Shown here: in pieces, positions 1 through 5,666 of the stretch
How positions within the stretch are numbered: position 1 is the first letter of the stretch
How the letters are laid out: each line of letters starts with the position of its first letter
The notes under the pieces: generated by a model
What the model was told of the DNA's origin: nothing
Databases searched by the model: none
Seen by the model: the letters and a program-made list of their open reading frames with translations, nothing else
Translations under genes and position numbers: made by a program
Source of the DNA: Syntrophomonadaceae bacterium
GTDB taxonomy: Bacteria; Bacillota; Syntrophomonadia; Syntrophomonadales; Syntrophomonadaceae
NCBI GenBank assembly: GCA_012798055.1
Contig: JAAZOA010000228.1
Span: forward strand, 1-7,919
DNA: 7,919 bases
Direction: 5' to 3'

Positions 1-943
1 AAAAAACCTTCGCAGCGGCTTTGCCGGGATTATGAAGCTCAGATTCCAGGAATCCATACTCATCAGTCTTGGCACCGAACATCTGGGCCAGCTGTTTGGT
101 CTCGGGCTTGGGAACTATGGCTGCGGCCAGCACCACCAGGTCAACCTCCACTTCAATCGGCACTCCCATCAAGGTGTCCTCGGCTCTCACCACCAGCCTG
201 CCATTTTCGGGCAGCACTTTTGACGGGCGTCCCCGCACATACCGCACATGTTTAGTCTCTATTACAGAACGGGTGAATTCCTCGTAGTCTTTGCCAGCAG
301 CCCGATAGTCCATGTAAAAGACATAAGCTTTGCTGTCAGGGAACATATCCTTAACTAGACCAGCCTGTTTGGCAGTATACATGCAGCATATCTTGGAACA
401 ATAGGGCAGGCCCTTGGAACGGTCCCGTGAACCTACACATTTGAAAAATGCTACGGCTTGCGGGGGGGCCTGCAGATACTGCCCGCTTCCCCATTGTTTA
501 AGTATGGATTCAAATTCTAAGGAGTTCATTACATTCGGGTATATTCCATAGCCGTATTCTCCGTAAACCCTGCTGTCAAACAAGTCAAAACCGGTTGCCA
601 GGACCACAGCATCTGCTTTGACATGTTGCAGACCACTACCAGCCGGAGTATCGATTTCAACCATGTATAGTCCATTGCTCTCGGTTGCATTCTTAACCGT
701 TGAATTGGTAAACACTTGGATATTCGAGCACTTTTCAATCTGCTGCTGTTTATAATTGAGCAGGTCCTGGGGGTTGTTCCAGTGCGGAAAACTACTGTAG
801 AGTTGTCCAACCACTCCCCCCAGACGAGGCTGTCGTTCAATCAACGCCACATTATATCCTGCCTGCCCTATTTTCAGGGCGGCTTCCATGCCTGCTAAAC
901 CACCGCCCACAATCAGCGCAAGATGTCCGTTCTCACTCATCAT
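1..943 (-). CDS. hdrA: HdrA-like FAD subunit of a bacterial heterodisulfide reductase-type complex (3' end outside window)
   Basis: The frame stays open from the ATG to the window edge: 314 codons, C-terminus missing. HdrA-family proteins are cytoplasmic flavoproteins that split or pass electron pairs between a donor module and HdrBC. Visible signs are a dinucleotide-binding GGGLAG at residues 13-18, the glutamate ending the second strand (E36, in LIERQPRLGG), an ATGFDLFD segment near 116-123, and the family cysteine signature C169 then C182-x3-C186-C187 (KCVGSRD...YCSKICCMY). The protein begins directly with the FAD fold. It lacks the N-terminal Fe-S domain of methanogen HdrA, and the inserted ferredoxin domain is also absent, so it resembles the short HdrA/QmoA type. 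The usual cysteine-bearing loop after the LGG is SSFPHWNNPQ, with no cysteine. The start lies 1 nt after the hdrB stop, with GGGAG 6 nt upstream; a second ATG follows at once (940). Family call is firm; the exact physiological partner is unknown. Confidence 0.9.
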   Translation of the reverse strand, partial: MMSENGHLALIVGGGLAGMEAALKIGQAGYNVALIERQPRLGGVVGQLYSSFPHWNNPQDLLNYKQQQIEKCSNIQVFTNSTVKNATESNGLYMVEIDTPAGSGLQHVKADAVVLATGFDLFDSRVYGEYGYGIYPNVMNSLEFESILKQWGSGQYLQAPPQAVAFFKCVGSRDRSKGLPYCSKICCMYTAKQAGLVKDMFPDSKAYVFYMDYRAAGKDYEEFTRSVIETKHVRYVRGRPSKVLPENGRLVVRAEDTLMGVPIEVEVDLVVLAAAIVPKPETKQLAQMFGAKTDEYGFLESELHNPGKAAAKVF

Positions 944-944
944 T

Positions 945-1889
945 CTATTCTCCCTTCTTTAGCCCGAGTTTTTCGATCACTTTATCAAGGGGAACGGTAT
1001 TGGCCTCAAAACCGAGTTTATTAAGCGGCACTCCCAGCGCTAGACCCAACAACTGCGATAGGTCAATCACCGGGATATCGAACTCTTCACCATATCTTTT
1101 GGCTAAATTGGGCTGTTCACGGTCCAGACCAACATTACAGCCCGGACAGGTAGTTGTCATCAAATCAACACCAGCTTCTTTAGCGCTCTTGAATTTTTTG
1201 AACAGATGAGGTTGAACCACGGACTCCTTGTGAGTAAAGCCCCTGCCTACAGAATAGCCGCAGCAGGCCTGGCGTTCCTTGTAAAACACCGGCTCAGCTC
1301 CAAAAGCGGCCAGAAGTTCTTCTTGAAAGGTGGGATAGCCACCATCATCCAGGATCTGATATTGCTGCGCCAAATAGTGGCAACCGTAATGGACCCCAAC
1401 CTTCAGTCCATTTAAAGGTACTACCGCACGTGCAACCAATTCCTTTTTTAACCTATACCATAATTCTTGAACATGAAATATTCCCGTCTTGCCTTCATAG
1501 TGATAGCCCTGTTTAGCGATGATGTCATTGGCCATCTGCATGTAGGCAGGGTTGTGTTTTAAGATGTGGGCCAGCTCCCGGTTATAGCCGTAGCAGCCAT
1601 TGCAGAACATATAGGTATCTAGATTTTTCTGTTCGACTATGGCCAGGTTTCGGGCGGTAACCGCTAGTGACAATTCAGGCTTGTGGGCGGAACAGGTTAA
1701 CAGGTAGCCCGAACAACAGGTCTGATCAGGATCCATCACAATATTGATACCCAGTTTGTCCAACACTTCTTTAATGGCGTTTTCTGTACCTGGATATTCC
1801 ATGCTGCCAGTGCAGCTGCGGAATAGAAAAATTGTTTCCGGCACTGATGGAATAAGTTCTTCTGGGGCTATTACCCGTGCTTCATTCAC
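945..1889 (-). CDS. hdrB: HdrB-like subunit with two complete CCG domains
   Basis: A 314-residue protein beginning with GTG. In the HdrB family each CCG domain (Cx31-39CCx35-36CxxC) binds a non-cubane [4Fe-4S] cluster that carries out disulfide-type chemistry. Both motifs are intact here: C26-x31-C58C59-x36-C96xxC99, and C170-x38-C209C210-x37-C248xxC251. The second includes the characteristic HYGCHYL and QACCGYSVGRG surroundings. The GTG is preferred to an in-frame ATG at 1943 because AAGGGAGGA sits 6 nt before it, and because the ATG would give a 62-nt overlap plus an 18-residue extension encoded inside hdrC. With the GTG, the overlap with hdrC is 8 nt (GTGAATGA), typical of translational coupling. 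No membrane segments are seen, so the complex should be cytoplasmic. Bacteria with this family generally lack CoM-S-S-CoB, so the real substrate cannot be read from sequence. Confidence 0.92.
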   Translation of the reverse strand: MNEARVIAPEELIPSVPETIFLFRSCTGSMEYPGTENAIKEVLDKLGINIVMDPDQTCCSGYLLTCSAHKPELSLAVTARNLAIVEQKNLDTYMFCNGCYGYNRELAHILKHNPAYMQMANDIIAKQGYHYEGKTGIFHVQELWYRLKKELVARAVVPLNGLKVGVHYGCHYLAQQYQILDDGGYPTFQEELLAAFGAEPVFYKERQACCGYSVGRGFTHKESVVQPHLFKKFKSAKEAGVDLMTTTCPGCNVGLDREQPNLAKRYGEEFDIPVIDLSQLLGLALGVPLNKLGFEANTVPLDKVIEKLGLKKGE

Positions 1890-2478
1890 CGACAATCCTC
1901 CCTTCAAGGTATTTGAATCTGACCGGTCTCTCTGCTTCATCACTTAATTTTTCCAGGAACTCTGTAGTGCCGGTCAGGTCAAATAATTCTTTATATTCAG
2001 CCTGTGCTTTAGCAGATATCTCCGGCCATTCCGAGACCCCCAGGTTGCGGCGATATCGTTTTATTTTTTCCCGGCCTTTTTCAGAAGGTGCAAAAGTCAA
2101 ACCGTCTTCCCTGGCTCGAAGAGCAAATCGCTTAAACGGCATGATATATTTCAGCCCCCAATTATTTTCCACCGCCATGTACCTAATCTGCATCATCAGC
2201 AACGGGAAATGGATGTCATTGGGACAAACCGTGTAGCATCCGGCACACCAGAAGCAGCGCCAGATTTCCTCGCTATCCAGCCAGCGCCGTGCTTCTCCAC
2301 TCATTACATCGCTGATAATCTGGCGGGGATTGTAGGAGGGATTGAGGCTGGCTACCGGGCAGTTGCCGACGCATTTGCCGCAGGCCAGACAGGTTTCCAG
2401 GTTCTCCACAAGATTGTAGGCGTCCACTTGCTTATAGAGGTTTTCTGCCTTGTCCTTATATTTTTCTCTGGGCATCAT
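1882..2478 (-). CDS. hdrC: HdrC-like Fe-S electron-transfer subunit
   Basis: A 198-residue soluble protein with two classical CxxCxxCxxxCP motifs: C30, C33, C36, C40 (CLACGKCVGNCP) and C75, C78, C81, C85 (CFWCAGCYTVCP). The spacing and the region following (PNDIHFPLLMMQIRYMAVEN) are typical of HdrC, which relays electrons between HdrA and HdrB through two [4Fe-4S] clusters. The C-terminal half (about 100-198) is charged and lacks cysteines. Length fits soluble HdrC; there is no cytochrome-b-like membrane domain as in HdrE/QmoC fusions. GAGGGAG lies 7 nt before the ATG at 2478; a second ATG follows immediately. It is the first gene of hdrCBA, downstream of a sigma-54 promoter by roughly 78 nt of leader. 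The gene order C-B-A with short overlaps supports one transcript. Confidence 0.92.
   Translation of the reverse strand: MMPREKYKDKAENLYKQVDAYNLVENLETCLACGKCVGNCPVASLNPSYNPRQIISDVMSGEARRWLDSEEIWRCFWCAGCYTVCPNDIHFPLLMMQIRYMAVENNWGLKYIMPFKRFALRAREDGLTFAPSEKGREKIKRYRRNLGVSEWPEISAKAQAEYKELFDLTGTTEFLEKLSDEAERPVRFKYLEGRIVGE
1896..1904 (-). promoter_or_regulatory. Shine-Dalgarno site fixing the GTG start of hdrB
   Basis: AAGGGAGGA on the minus strand lies 6 nt before the GTG at 1889. No comparable site supports the upstream ATG at 1943. It sits within the last codons of hdrC, so translation of hdrC should expose or feed it. Confidence 0.8.
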
Positions 2479-2566
2479 TAAACATCTCCCTCAATGCATC
2501 TATCTTCTACTCGGTTATATATTTGCCGCTTAAGCCAGGCTGAAATTGCACACTACCATCTTATTA

Positions 2567-2582
2567 AGCAAAATATGTGCCA
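2567..2582 (-). promoter_or_regulatory. sigma-54 (-24/-12) promoter of hdrCBA
   Basis: The minus strand reads TGGCACATATTTTGCT, a perfect match to TGGCAC-N5-TTGCW with the required GG-N10-GC spacing. Transcription should begin near 2556, about 78 nt before the hdrC ATG. It faces hdrC and lies just downstream of a gene for a sigma-54 activator, which makes a chance match unlikely. The start site is inferred from spacing. Confidence 0.88.
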
Positions 2583-2624
2583 AATATAATTTAACATCAG
2601 AATCCCGGCAAATTAAGGACTGCC

Positions 2625-2631
2625 ATGTCAG
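2625..2631. promoter_or_regulatory. possible third AATGTCA-type half-site near the sigma-54 promoter
   Basis: ATGTCAG on the plus strand repeats the core of the larger inverted repeat at 2652-2696 and sits about 70 nt upstream of the inferred hdr start. It overlaps a small palindrome, TCAGCTGA (2628-2635). A seven-base match is weak alone; it is listed because of its neighbours. Confidence 0.35.
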
Positions 2632-2651
2632 CTGAAGTTACAGAAAAACAT

Positions 2652-2696
2652 AAATGTCAGTTGTTTGCGCAAATATTGTACAATAAACTGACATTT
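2652..2696. promoter_or_regulatory. inverted repeat, likely upstream activator site for the sigma-54 regulator
   Basis: AAATGTCAGTT (2652-2662) and AACTGACATTT (2686-2696) are perfect 11-bp inverted arms separated by 23 nt. They lie about 96-140 nt upstream of the inferred hdr start, the normal range for an enhancer site of a sigma-54 activator. The spacer is filled by two abutting perfect palindromes, TTTGCGCAAA (2664-2673) and TATTGTACAATA (2674-2685). The half-site AATGTCA also occurs in the promoter of the adjacent regulator gene. An alternative is that the arms form a weak AT-rich terminator hairpin for the regulator gene, since TTTTT follows 4 nt later on the minus strand. Confidence 0.65.
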
Positions 2697-2734
2697 CGAT
2701 TTTGACGGTTGATATTCAGTTGGATATTAAGTGG

Positions 2735-4552
2735 CTAATACAGATTTATATGAGAGTCATCGATTCCCAGCACCCTGATTTTATAATACAACGTACTGCG
2801 GGGGATGCCAAGCATTTTAGCTGCACTGGACTTATTATAGGCGCAGTCCTTCAGCGCTCCTATAATGATTTCTCTCTCCCTCTGCTCGATAATGCTATCA
2901 AATGTATCCGTAGCCATACCCTGCGGTTTCACCATCTCCTGAACCGGGATACCATTTTTCACCTTTTCCACATCGCGCAGTTGGCCCAAAACTCCAACCT
3001 CCGCCAGAACCTGCATGGTGATAATATCACCTTCCATCAATATGACGATGTTCTCCAGAATATTCTGCAGTTGCCGCACATTGCCCGGCCAGTCATATTC
3101 CATGAATAAATCCATTACTTCCTGATCAAGGCCCTTAATATTACAATCATAAACCCTGTTAAGTTTGCCCAGGAATTTGTCAATCAATCCAGGCAAATCA
3201 GTTTTCCGCATGGCTAGAGCAGGAATTTCCAAGGTGACCACGTTCAAGCGATAAAACAGATCTTCCCTGAATTTGTTTTCTGACACTAATTGGGCAAGAT
3301 CCCGGTTAGTGGCAGAAATGAATCTGAGGTCGACCTCAATGGAGCTAATCCCCCCTACCCGGTAGAATCTCCTCTCTTGGATCACTCTTAGTAACTTGGC
3401 CTGCATCTCAAGCGGCAATTCACCGACCTCATCCAGGAAAATTGTACCGCCATTGGCTAGCTCAAACTTACCTGGTTTGCCGCTTTTGTTCCCTCCCGTA
3501 AAAGTCCCAGCCTCGTAGCCGAACATCTCGCTCTCAAAAAGGGCTTCCGGTATGGCGCTGCAGTTGACCTCGATCATTGGCTCGCCTTTACGCCGGCTAT
3601 GGCGGCAGATTATATTAGCTAATAACTCTTTGCCGGTTCCGCTTGGTCCCTGGATCAGAACCGTAGCATCTGTTCGCGCCACCCGCTGAGCCTGCTCCAG
3701 CATTCGCCGGGTTTTGGCATCGATGGTGTAAAACATATAATCCTCGGGATTTTCCTTGCTGGTCATAAGCTTTTCCAGATTTTTGACCCGGTTATTGGCC
3801 TCGTCAAGTTTATCGATCAATACTTTCATAGGGCTGACATCCATGGTCGTGCAGACTGCCCCAACTGTAAAACCGCTGCGGGTTACCACCGGGATGGCAT
3901 GCCTTACTACTGGAGTGCCGTCACTCAACTCATCCATTATGTTGCGATAAGGCTGAGAGTTACGGATAGCCTTGAGGGGCAGGTCATCGGGCAGAAAGTC
4001 GCTTAGATTTTTGCCTATTATATCGGCTCCTTTGATCCCAAACATCTTTTCCGCACCCTGGTTCCAGAAGCTGACCAAACCATCACAATCTACCACTTGA
4101 ATTGCTTCCGCAATATTCTCCATTACTGCACAGAGTTGCTCGCCTTGTTTCTCCAACTTGCTGGAAAAGCCGTTACATACATCCTTGGCAGTCAGTATGC
4201 CTACTAGATCGCCCTGAGGGGTTACGACCGGCAACCTCCCAATTTGATGTTTCCGCATCACATCCCGTGCTCGGGCTAGATCCTCTTCGGGACTGGTGGT
4301 GATTTGGTCCTCCCGGCATATCTCTTTTACCGGCTGGTTTTTGCATTGACCATCGGTAATGCAACTGACCAAGTGCTCCTTGGTTACCAGTCCAAGCACT
4401 CTTCTGTATTCGTCGATTACCAGGATCTCTTCCCAGTTATTCAGCAGCATCAGTTCCACCACTTCATCAACCGGAGTGGCTTGATCAATCTGCCCGTAAT
4501 TTACAGTCATGGCCTCCGCTACCTTCGGATCACTAATCCATAAATCGTTCAT
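2735..4552 (-). CDS. sigma-54-dependent activator, CBS-CBS-PAS-AAA+-Fis HTH
   Basis: A 605-residue enhancer-binding protein. Domains in order (numbered from the chosen ATG): a CBS pair at about 13-62 and 76-128; a PAS domain at about 141-236; a short coiled linker near 245-266; an AAA+ domain at about 274-511; and a Fis-type helix-turn-helix near 556-598 (SSAAKMLGIPRSTLYYKI). Within AAA+ are Walker A GPSGTGKE, Walker B GGTIFLDE, SATNRDL, the arginine-finger segment FREDLFYRLNV and WPGNVRQLQN. The sigma-54-contacting loop reads GTFTGG rather than GAFTGA. CBS pairs often bind adenine nucleotides and PAS domains bind ligands or cofactors, so it may respond to energy or redox state (inference). 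There is no receiver domain, so control by a kinase is unlikely. The ATG at 4552 is preferred to the GTG at 4564 because the latter lies inside GAGGTGA, a ribosome binding site 8 nt before the ATG. It sits directly upstream of the sigma-54 promoter of hdrCBA, its probable target. Confidence 0.93.
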   Translation of the reverse strand: MNDLWISDPKVAEAMTVNYGQIDQATPVDEVVELMLLNNWEEILVIDEYRRVLGLVTKEHLVSCITDGQCKNQPVKEICREDQITTSPEEDLARARDVMRKHQIGRLPVVTPQGDLVGILTAKDVCNGFSSKLEKQGEQLCAVMENIAEAIQVVDCDGLVSFWNQGAEKMFGIKGADIIGKNLSDFLPDDLPLKAIRNSQPYRNIMDELSDGTPVVRHAIPVVTRSGFTVGAVCTTMDVSPMKVLIDKLDEANNRVKNLEKLMTSKENPEDYMFYTIDAKTRRMLEQAQRVARTDATVLIQGPSGTGKELLANIICRHSRRKGEPMIEVNCSAIPEALFESEMFGYEAGTFTGGNKSGKPGKFELANGGTIFLDEVGELPLEMQAKLLRVIQERRFYRVGGISSIEVDLRFISATNRDLAQLVSENKFREDLFYRLNVVTLEIPALAMRKTDLPGLIDKFLGKLNRVYDCNIKGLDQEVMDLFMEYDWPGNVRQLQNILENIVILMEGDIITMQVLAEVGVLGQLRDVEKVKNGIPVQEMVKPQGMATDTFDSIIEQREREIIIGALKDCAYNKSSAAKMLGIPRSTLYYKIRVLGIDDSHINLY

Positions 4553-4560
4553 AATATAAG

Positions 4561-4567
4561 TCACCTC
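4561..4567 (-). promoter_or_regulatory. ribosome binding site deciding the regulator start
   Basis: GAGGTGA, 8 nt upstream of ATG 4552. The in-frame GTG at 4562-4564 is part of this site and has no site of its own, so the shorter protein is favoured. Confidence 0.75.
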
Positions 4568-4592
4568 ATGAGTGTCTACCTATTTCTCTTCA

Positions 4593-4622
4593 ATTCTATG
4601 ACATTGCGTTGCTCAATGTCAA
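4593..4622 (-). promoter_or_regulatory. sigma-70-type promoter of the sigma-54 activator gene
   Basis: TTGACA (4617-4622) and TAGAAT (4593-4598) are separated by 18 nt: a perfect -35 and a 5/6 match to TATAAT. The start would be near 4586, leaving a leader of about 34 nt. It lies just past the terminator of the upstream module, so the regulator gene appears to have its own transcript. Confidence 0.7.
4599..4621. promoter_or_regulatory. palindromic operator over the regulator's own promoter
   Basis: TGACATTG-N7-CAATGTCA is a perfect 8-bp-arm inverted repeat that covers most of the -35 and the whole spacer up to the -10. A further CTGAC (4627-4631) follows. The AATGTCA core is shared with the dyad upstream of hdrC, suggesting that the activator binds both. 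Occupancy here should block RNA polymerase, that is, negative autoregulation (inference). Confidence 0.65.
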
Positions 4623-4642
4623 AAAACTGACGGTGTCCAGAC

Positions 4643-4679
4643 AAAAAGGGAAGGCCCGCCGATTGGCGGGCCTTCCCTT
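4643..4679 (-). terminator. strong intrinsic terminator after the secreted-protein gene
   Basis: The 15-bp perfect arms AAGGGAAGGCCCGCC (4646-4660) and GGCGGGCCTTCCCTT (4665-4679) enclose a 4-nt loop. On the minus strand the stem runs into TTTTT then GT; on the plus strand no T tract follows. It lies about 30 nt after the stop at 4710 and ends the signalling module before the regulator promoter. Confidence 0.92.
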
Positions 4680-4709
4680 GGGTTAAACAAATGGTTAGAG
4701 TCATTGCTA

Positions 4710-5558
4710 TTAGTTGCCGGAACTGCCATTGGGACCTGGCCCCCCCACGCCCCCGCGGAAGTGACCTGATCCGCGGTTCATGCCTTTATCTCCCAGGCCT
4801 GGATGCAAGGCTTGTCTTACTTGTTGGGCTTGGGACTGAGTTAAAACACCTTCACTGACCAATTGGTCTATCGGATTGCTGTCGGGGCGGTTGGCCTGCA
4901 TATATGCCCGCCTCTCTTGTGCGTTCATGTTCCGTATCTTATCCAGTTCAGCCTGGCGGTCCTCAGCACTCACGCCTGCCCGGGCTTGTATCTGGGCCTG
5001 GTGTTCATCCTCAAAGGCTGCCAGCTTACTCTTAATGGCTGCAGATTGATCGTTGTTGATTACACCGTTGGCCACCAGAGCCTTGAGCGCCTCCTCCAGG
5101 TCAGCCTGTCTTTGCGCGTGGTGTTCTGATTGGATCCCATCCCGAATTGCATCCAGCTGTTCCTGGGTGATGGTATTTTCAGCGATCAACTGCTCCCAGA
5201 TTCCTACCCGGTCATTGCGGATCTTTTGGCGTTCTGCCTGGCGTTCTTCCCAGGTCATATTGGCCATCTCACTGCGCATGGTTTCTCGTTCTGTCTCTCT
5301 CTGCTCGGCCAAAGCCGTAATTTTGTTTGCTTGTTCCTGGCTCAATGTCCCTTTAGATACCAGTTCATCCAGAACCGACTGGATGATTTCCGAATTGATA
5401 ATGCCCATCCTTTTACCAATGATGCCCCTGAACGACTGCTGCGCTGCGGATTTTCCTGTATCATCACTGCCAGCCAAAGCCAGTCCGCTTCCTCCTAACA
5501 GCAGTCCACCTATCAGGAGTCCCCCCATAATCTTTTTCACCAGGTTATCCCTATCCAT
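4710..5558 (-). CDS. secreted helical-repeat protein with LTxxQ-like segments (CpxP/Spy-like in outline)
   Basis: A 282-residue exported protein. Residues 1-29 form a signal peptide: a charged start (MDRDNLVKK), a Gly/Leu-rich core (about 11-26), and ALA|G as a signal peptidase I site; there is no lipobox cysteine. The mature part is mostly charged helix. Four short units of the pattern LxxLVxxGxLTxxQAxxI occur near 60-83, 119-142, 156-180 and 229-251. Related (E/D)RQAE-x2-KIRN linkers lie near 104-114 and 199-210. The last 30 residues are Gly/Asn/Pro-rich. LTxxQ segments recall CpxP/Spy periplasmic sensors and chaperones, and Firmicute proteins of similar layout are mostly uncharacterised; homology is not established here. 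The ATG at 5558 is chosen because AGGAG lies 8 nt upstream, whereas the ATG at 5564 would be only 2 nt from it and a still longer in-frame start at 5660 would bury the signal peptide. It follows a sensor kinase gene and probably reports to, or is controlled by, that system. Confidence 0.85.
   Translation of the reverse strand: MDRDNLVKKIMGGLLIGGLLLGGSGLALAGSDDTGKSAAQQSFRGIIGKRMGIINSEIIQSVLDELVSKGTLSQEQANKITALAEQRETERETMRSEMANMTWEERQAERQKIRNDRVGIWEQLIAENTITQEQLDAIRDGIQSEHHAQRQADLEEALKALVANGVINNDQSAAIKSKLAAFEDEHQAQIQARAGVSAEDRQAELDKIRNMNAQERRAYMQANRPDSNPIDQLVSEGVLTQSQAQQVRQALHPGLGDKGMNRGSGHFRGGVGGPGPNGSSGN
4806..5381 (-). repeat. internal duplication in the secreted protein (about 285-nt period)
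   Basis: At protein level, residues 60-142 (5133-5381) and 156-251 (4806-5093) have the same layout: LxxLV.xG helix, then an (E/D)RQAE-KIRN linker, then another LxxL(V/I) helix. Matching points 63/158 and 104/199 are both 95 residues apart. The second copy has 14 extra residues before its last helix. DNA identity is low, so the duplication is old. Confidence 0.6.
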
Positions 5559-5566
5559 TATCATAT

Positions 5567-5576
5567 CTCCTCTCCT
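5567..5576 (-). promoter_or_regulatory. ribosome binding site of the secreted-protein gene
   Basis: AGGAGAGGAG on the minus strand, ending 8 nt before ATG 5558. Its position decides between the closely spaced ATGs at 5564 and 5558. Confidence 0.7.
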
Positions 5577-5603
5577 GCCCGGGTCTAATTTTCCGGTATG
5601 CCA

Positions 5604-5639
5604 ATAGTATGGCTTAGGATTATGAAGGTTATATGAAGG
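5604..5639 (-). promoter_or_regulatory. direct-repeat operator and candidate promoter of the secreted-protein gene
   Basis: CCTTCATA on the minus strand occurs twice, at 5632-5639 and 5621-5628, exactly 11 bp apart; OmpR/PhoB-family regulators bind such direct repeats. About 11 nt downstream is TACTAT (5604-5609), a 4/6 match to a -10, with no good -35. This arrangement is typical of activator-dependent PhoB-type promoters. The neighbouring response regulator belongs to this family, so it is the natural candidate (inference). The leader would be about 40 nt. Confidence 0.55.
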
Positions 5640-5666
5640 ATATGTGTGATTTTTATTCATTTTTAC

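Larger units (their letters stand above)
2479..2734. other. 256-nt intergenic control region between the regulator gene and hdrC
   Basis: This AT-rich gap holds the sigma-54 promoter, the candidate enhancer dyad and a leader of about 78 nt. The leader contains short self-complementary stretches (GCTTAAGC, 2529-2536; AGCC-TGG-like bases beside it), but no convincing riboswitch or sigma-70 promoter was seen. Confidence 0.8.

Noticed and set aside
1889..1943. The longer hdrB form starting at ATG 1943
   Set aside because: It would overlap hdrC by 62 nt, has no good ribosome binding site, and adds residues with no family counterpart before the first CCG motif.
1877..2236. A plus-strand open frame of about 119 codons opposite hdrC
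   Set aside because: It is a shadow of hdrC and the start of hdrB; it has no domain features and no supporting start signal.
1..2478. A qmoABC or qmoAB-hdrBC locus of a sulfate reducer
   Set aside because: The order is hdrC-hdrB-hdrA, HdrC has no membrane cytochrome part, and no apr or qmoB gene is visible. A QmoA relationship of the short HdrA cannot be fully excluded because its C-terminus is missing.
2479..2566. A riboswitch or sigma-70 promoter in the hdrC leader
   Set aside because: Only very short self-complementary stretches and AT-rich bases are seen; there is no conserved fold and no -35/-10 pair at good spacing.
4643..4679. The 15-bp hairpin as a bidirectional terminator or mobile-element end
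   Set aside because: Only the minus-strand side has a T tract, there is no gene on the plus strand, and no target duplication or transposase is present.
5053..5607. A 184-codon plus-strand open frame
   Set aside because: It lies antisense to the secreted-protein gene, has no ribosome binding site, and its composition mirrors the helical repeats on the other strand.
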